Positions 56,089-58,780 of a stretch of 58,780 nt of DNA are shown piece after piece (position 1 is the first letter of the stretch; each line of letters begins with the position of its first letter). This DNA is from Pseudomonadota bacterium (GTDB lineage: Bacteria > Pseudomonadota > Gammaproteobacteria > Steroidobacterales > Steroidobacteraceae): NCBI GenBank assembly GCA_019352035.1, contig JABBNZ010000017.1, positions 1 through 58,780 of the forward strand. The letters are read 5' to 3'. The notes below the pieces were generated by a model. The model saw only the letters and a list, made by a program, of their open reading frames with translations, was not told the origin of the DNA and made no database searches. The translations under genes were made by a program, and so were the position numbers.

Positions 56089-56769
56089 ATGCCCATGCTA
56101 CTCTGGGCCGGTGGCTTCACCATTGAGAGAGTCGTGCCTTCCAAGCGTGCCGCCAGCCCGCCCCTAGGGAGAGCGCGGTGCGGGTGGGTTCCGGCGGGCG
56201 ATGGCGAGTACGCCCGCTATCACGACGAGGAGTGGGGCCGGCCCGTGCGCGAAGACCGGCGGCTCTTCGAGATGCTGACGCTCGAGGGCGCCCAGGCAGG
56301 CTTGTCCTGGTCCACCATTCTGCGCAAGCGTGCCGCGTATCGAAAGGCCTTCGCCGGGTTCGACCCGGCGAAGGTCGCCCGCTTCGACGCGCGGCGCCGC
56401 GCCGCGCTGCTTCAGGACTCCGGCATCGTCCGCAATCGGCTCAAGATCGATTCCACCGTGAGCAATGCACGGGCCTTTCTCGCCGTGCAGCGGGAATTCG
56501 GCTCCTTCAGCCGATATCTCTGGGACTGGGTCGGCGGCCGCCCCGTCCGCAACGGGTGGCGGACCCGCAGCCGGGTGCCCGCCCGCAGCGAGCTCAGCGA
56601 CCGGATCTCCCGGGACCTGAAGAAGCGCGGCTTCCGATTCGTCGGCTCGACGATCACCTATGCATACCTGCAGGCCGTCGGCGTCGTCAACGATCACACC
56701 GCGGGGTGCTATCTTTACCAGGCCAGGCGCGCGGCAGCGCGGGTGGCCCGCAAGGCCTCCCGCTCTTAA
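56089..56769 (+). CDS. tag: DNA-3-methyladenine glycosylase I
   Basis: Removes 3-methyladenine from alkylated DNA. The core starts RCGWVPAGDGEYARYHDEEWGRP, with LFEMLTLEGAQAGLSW and, at the C-terminus, GFRFVGSTITYAYLQAVGVVNDH, which are the Tag blocks; zinc ligands are Cys in RCGW and the Cys/His near the C-terminus (NDHTAGC). About 27 residues precede the family start from the ATG at 56089; a GTG at 56134 with GAGAG upstream may be the true start. Confidence 0.9.
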   Translation: MPMLLWAGGFTIERVVPSKRAASPPLGRARCGWVPAGDGEYARYHDEEWGRPVREDRRLFEMLTLEGAQAGLSWSTILRKRAAYRKAFAGFDPAKVARFDARRRAALLQDSGIVRNRLKIDSTVSNARAFLAVQREFGSFSRYLWDWVGGRPVRNGWRTRSRVPARSELSDRISRDLKKRGFRFVGSTITYAYLQAVGVVNDHTAGCYLYQARRAAARVARKASRS

Positions 56770-56801
56770 AATAGTCGCTCAATCCACCAGGGGAATATTT
56801 C

Positions 56802-57176
56802 ATGAAATCGCTCCTAGCGGCGGTGGCCGTCGCCGCAGCCGTCCTTGCACCCGCAGCCTATGCCGATTGCAGCTATCCGCAGACCCCGAGCCACCTTCCG
56901 GATGGCAGCACCGCGACACTCAAGGAGATGCTCGCCGGGATGAAGTCGGTGAACAAGTACAACCACCGGATGGAGGGGTACCTCGCCTGCATCAAGCTCG
57001 AGCGGGATAGCGCCGAGGCGCACGCCGGCACCAAGCTGAGCAAGCAGCAGAAGCAGCAGCTCGAGGACATCGAGATTCAGAAGCACAATGCCGCTGTCGA
57101 CCAGCTGCACACGGTGGCCAACCGCTTCAATGCGCAAGTGAAGATCTTCAAGACGCGAGGCAAGAAATCAGGCTGA
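56802..57176 (+). CDS. Small secreted periplasmic protein of unknown function
   Basis: A 124-aa protein with a clear signal peptide (MKSLLAAVAVAAAVLAPAAY, cleavage after AYA) and a mature part starting DCSYPQTPSHLPDG. It has two Cys in the mature chain, possibly a disulfide, and a Lys/Gln-rich helical second half (KLSKQQKQQLEDIEIQKHN). AGGGGA lies before the ATG at 56802. It sits between tag and moeA, on the same strand. I do not recognise a named family. Confidence 0.75.
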   Translation: MKSLLAAVAVAAAVLAPAAYADCSYPQTPSHLPDGSTATLKEMLAGMKSVNKYNHRMEGYLACIKLERDSAEAHAGTKLSKQQKQQLEDIEIQKHNAAVDQLHTVANRFNAQVKIFKTRGKKSG

Positions 57177-57178
57177 CC

Positions 57179-57490
57179 GTGATCGATCCCTCGCAGGCCG
57201 ATGAGCTCATCGCGCAGCACCTGACGTGTCTGCCGATCGAGTCCCTGCCTCTGGCGCAATGCGCCGGAGCGGTGCTGCGGGAGAACATCTACGCGGAGCG
57301 GGACCAGCCGCCTTTCGACCGCGTGACCATGGACGGCATTGCGCTCGATAGCCGCGGCGTGCGCGGCGGCATGCGCCGCCTGCAGATCCAGGCAATGCAG
57401 GCGGCCGGCGATCCGCCGCTCACGCTGGCCGGACGCGGCCACTGCATAGAGGTCATGACCGGCGCGGTGTTGCCTTCCGGCTGCGAAACT
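57179..57490 (+). pseudogene. moeA: Molybdopterin molybdenumtransferase MoeA, N-terminal 104 codons only
   Basis: The start GTG at 57179 reads [20 protein letters not shown] and then [22 protein letters not shown] and VMTGAVLPSGCET, the MoeA domain I-II start (normally about 400 aa). After GCET the sequence no longer resembles MoeA and instead matches the antisense of minC. The open frame runs on to 58441 by chance. Either a real rearrangement or, more likely, a join of two unrelated sequences. Confidence 0.8.
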
Positions 57491-57809
57491 TGGCGATCAG
57501 TGGCAACCCCATGCGCTTGGCCAGCGCCTCGGTTTCGCTGGTGCCGTAGGCAATGCCCACCGGCAGCATGCCGGCGCTGCGCACTGCTTCCAGCAGGGCG
57601 TCCACGGTGCCGTCGTCGGGCAGGTCGAGCAAGTGGCTCAGATCCAGCACGACCGCTGCACGGGAGAACATCTGCGGCGCGGCGCGTACACGCCGCTCCA
57701 GCTCGTCACACAGCGCGGCAGCATCCACCCGGCGCACGCGAACGCACGCCATGCCAACCTGGCCAAAGCGCAGGTCGCAGGCATCGGAAGTATCCATTTG
57801 CACACTCAT
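57483..57809 (-). pseudogene. minC: Septum-site inhibitor MinC, N-terminal 109 codons only
   Basis: Starting at ATG 57809 the product reads DLRFGQVGMACVRVRRVDAA, VVLDLSHLLDLPDDG and VGIAYGTSETEALAKRMGLP, ending LIAKFR, which is the MinC N-terminal domain as in xanthomonads. The beta-helix C-terminal domain and the following minD and minE are missing because the sequence switches to moeA. Its start overlaps the GNAT stop (ATGA), so it belongs to a GNAT-minC operon. Confidence 0.85.
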
Positions 57810-58426
57810 GGATGCCGTTCTCCGGCAATCCTTTGCTGGCTGGGTGCAGCAGTCACCGCATGCAGACGCTCGGTCAGCCAGGGCACATCGGGCAGGCCGC
57901 CGTGATCAAGCCAGGTCTCGCGGACATAGCCGTAGCTGGCCAGGTCCCTGGCCAGCAGGCTCACCTTCGGTCCGTCGGTGCCCATCTGTTGCTGATCGAC
58001 TTCCTGAAAGCCATAGGTGCCGTGGAACAGCACAACGACATCGTTGCGCGGCTCCAGGAACACCTCGCAGGTGAGCAAGGGTACGCGTACCTCGGCGTAG
58101 CTGTGCACGTCGCAATAAAAGATGCGACCAAGACCGTGGCGACGGTAGCTGTTCGCAATCACGATACGGTCGATGTAGACGAACTGGGAGTAGTGCTCGG
58201 AGAACCAGCGATAGTTCGGGCTGTCGTAGTGGGCCCCCTCGCGCAGCGCGATCAGAAAGCCCGCCAGATGACCGTCGATTTCGGCCACGCGGAAATACTC
58301 GGCGTGCTCGAAAAAATAACGCAGGTGACTGGTGTCGAGGGCGAGGATGGAGCGGCCGGCAGCGTTGTTCAGCGCCAGCACGGCATCCAGGTCTTGCTCG
58401 CGCACGTCGCGGATGGCAAGGGCCAT
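57806..58426 (-). CDS. GNAT-family N-acetyltransferase
   Basis: A 206-aa acetyltransferase. MALAIRDVREQDLDAVLALN is the GNAT start; the acetyl-CoA loop is in VIANSYRRHGLGRIFYCDVHSYA, preceded by FVYIDRIV. The C-terminal part has NDVVVLFHGTYGFQEV, typical of the amino-acid/antibiotic-type GNATs. The start ATG at 58426 has GGAG upstream. It is coupled to minC. It lies on the far side of the moeA/minC joint. Confidence 0.82.
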   Translation of the reverse strand: MALAIRDVREQDLDAVLALNNAAGRSILALDTSHLRYFFEHAEYFRVAEIDGHLAGFLIALREGAHYDSPNYRWFSEHYSQFVYIDRIVIANSYRRHGLGRIFYCDVHSYAEVRVPLLTCEVFLEPRNDVVVLFHGTYGFQEVDQQQMGTDGPKVSLLARDLASYGYVRETWLDHGGLPDVPWLTERLHAVTAAPSQQRIAGERHP

Positions 58427-58643
58427 TCGTTGCTCCGCTAGATTGAATATAGATTGAATGCCAAGGACAAGACCGATCGAATCGGTCCCACACAAGTCGT
58501 CATTATGACATGTGGCCGGGGCCTTACATACGCCGCTGGCAGATGTAAAAGCTTTGTAAGGGAGACATTCAGCCAGTCAGGCGGCCGACAGGCATGACTT
58601 CTCGCGCATTGCGCGAAATGTCGCCACGGCCAATGATGCGCCC

Positions 58644-58780
58644 ATGCGTTGGCCATTTTTCAATCATATCCGCCTGCTGCGCTATGCGGGCTTCTTCACC
58701 TACCTTTCGGTGGGTACCCCGCTGATTACCAACTGGGCGATCGAGCGGCTCAGCCAGTTGCAGCGGCCCAATTTCTCGTT
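58644..58780 (+). CDS. Membrane protein N-terminus (partial, runs off window)
   Basis: From the ATG at 58644 the frame stays open to the window end (45 codons) and reads MRWPFFNHIRLLRYAGFFTY, then LSVGTPLITNW, a basic start followed by a hydrophobic segment. It could be a sensor kinase or other inner-membrane protein; too little is present to name. It is divergent from the GNAT gene. Confidence 0.5.
   Translation, partial: MRWPFFNHIRLLRYAGFFTYLSVGTPLITNWAIERLSQLQRPNFS

Noticed and set aside
57179-58441. 420-codon frame from moeA onward
   Set aside because: Only the first 104 codons resemble MoeA; the rest is antisense of minC and the GNAT gene across the joint.

Overview
The window is GC-rich, gene-dense DNA that looks like a free-living gammaproteobacterium of the Xanthomonadales / Steroidobacterales / Nevskiales kind. 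HrpA, ZapE, an RraB-type RNase E regulator, ETF-ubiquinone oxidoreductase, a large NAD-dependent glutamate dehydrogenase and TonB receptors of the type common in xanthomonads and sphingomonads support this; it is an inference from gene content, not a taxonomic search.

Core and central-metabolism part (1-31,700). A partial xerD (-) is divergent from plsC (+). Next come fused isobutyryl-CoA mutase icmF (-) and, divergent from it, a TetR regulator followed by thiolase, short-chain dehydrogenase, ETF-QO and acetoacetyl-CoA synthetase: an acyl-CoA / branched-chain / ketone-body catabolic block with a 9-5-9 inverted repeat in front of icmF as candidate operator. Then zapE, an internally deleted acyltransferase pseudogene, a Fic protein with a repeat-rich upstream region, hrpA, hppD, NAD-GDH, gpmA, an rraB-like gene that appears to start at ATT, a 2Fe-2S ferredoxin, a YkoF-like protein, phzF, a two-domain ABC ATPase carrying an in-frame palindromic insertion, a GT-C glycosyltransferase and a decayed lipoprotein gene.

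Catabolic cluster A (32,053-45,861) holds a dihydropyrimidinase-like hydrolase, a LeuC/LeuD-type hydro-lyase, a GntR/UTRA regulator, a class III CoA-transferase, an HMG-CoA-lyase-type enzyme, a VOC protein, a tightly overlapping operon (MFS, methyltransferase, 101-aa unknown, bicupin) and a TonB receptor. Three copies of a TTTGATAT(A/C)-N8-ACA(A/T)(A/T)T motif, in front of leuC, between the CoA-transferase and lyase genes, and in front of the TonB receptor, suggest one GntR regulon. Cluster B (46,756-54,210) holds a GST, a TetR regulator and an operon TonB receptor - cupin - FAH hydrolase - MFS - M20 hydrolase in which the last genes overlap by 1 or 4 bases. A TTTGGACGGnCGnCCG motif precedes both GST and the TonB operon.

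Cluster B lies exactly between an intact tRNA-Arg (54,416-54,492) and an 18-base copy of that tRNA's 3' end at 46,328, so it may be an integrated island. A second copy of the palindromic element found inside the ABC ATPase gene lies next to that copy.

After the tRNA come an amino-acid permease, tag, a small secreted protein and the first 104 codons of moeA. At about 57,483-57,490 moeA is joined mid-gene to an inverted, equally truncated minC from a GNAT-minC operon. The two share eight bases at the joint. This is most likely an assembly chimera or contamination, so the last 1.3 kb should not be read as contiguous with the rest until checked.
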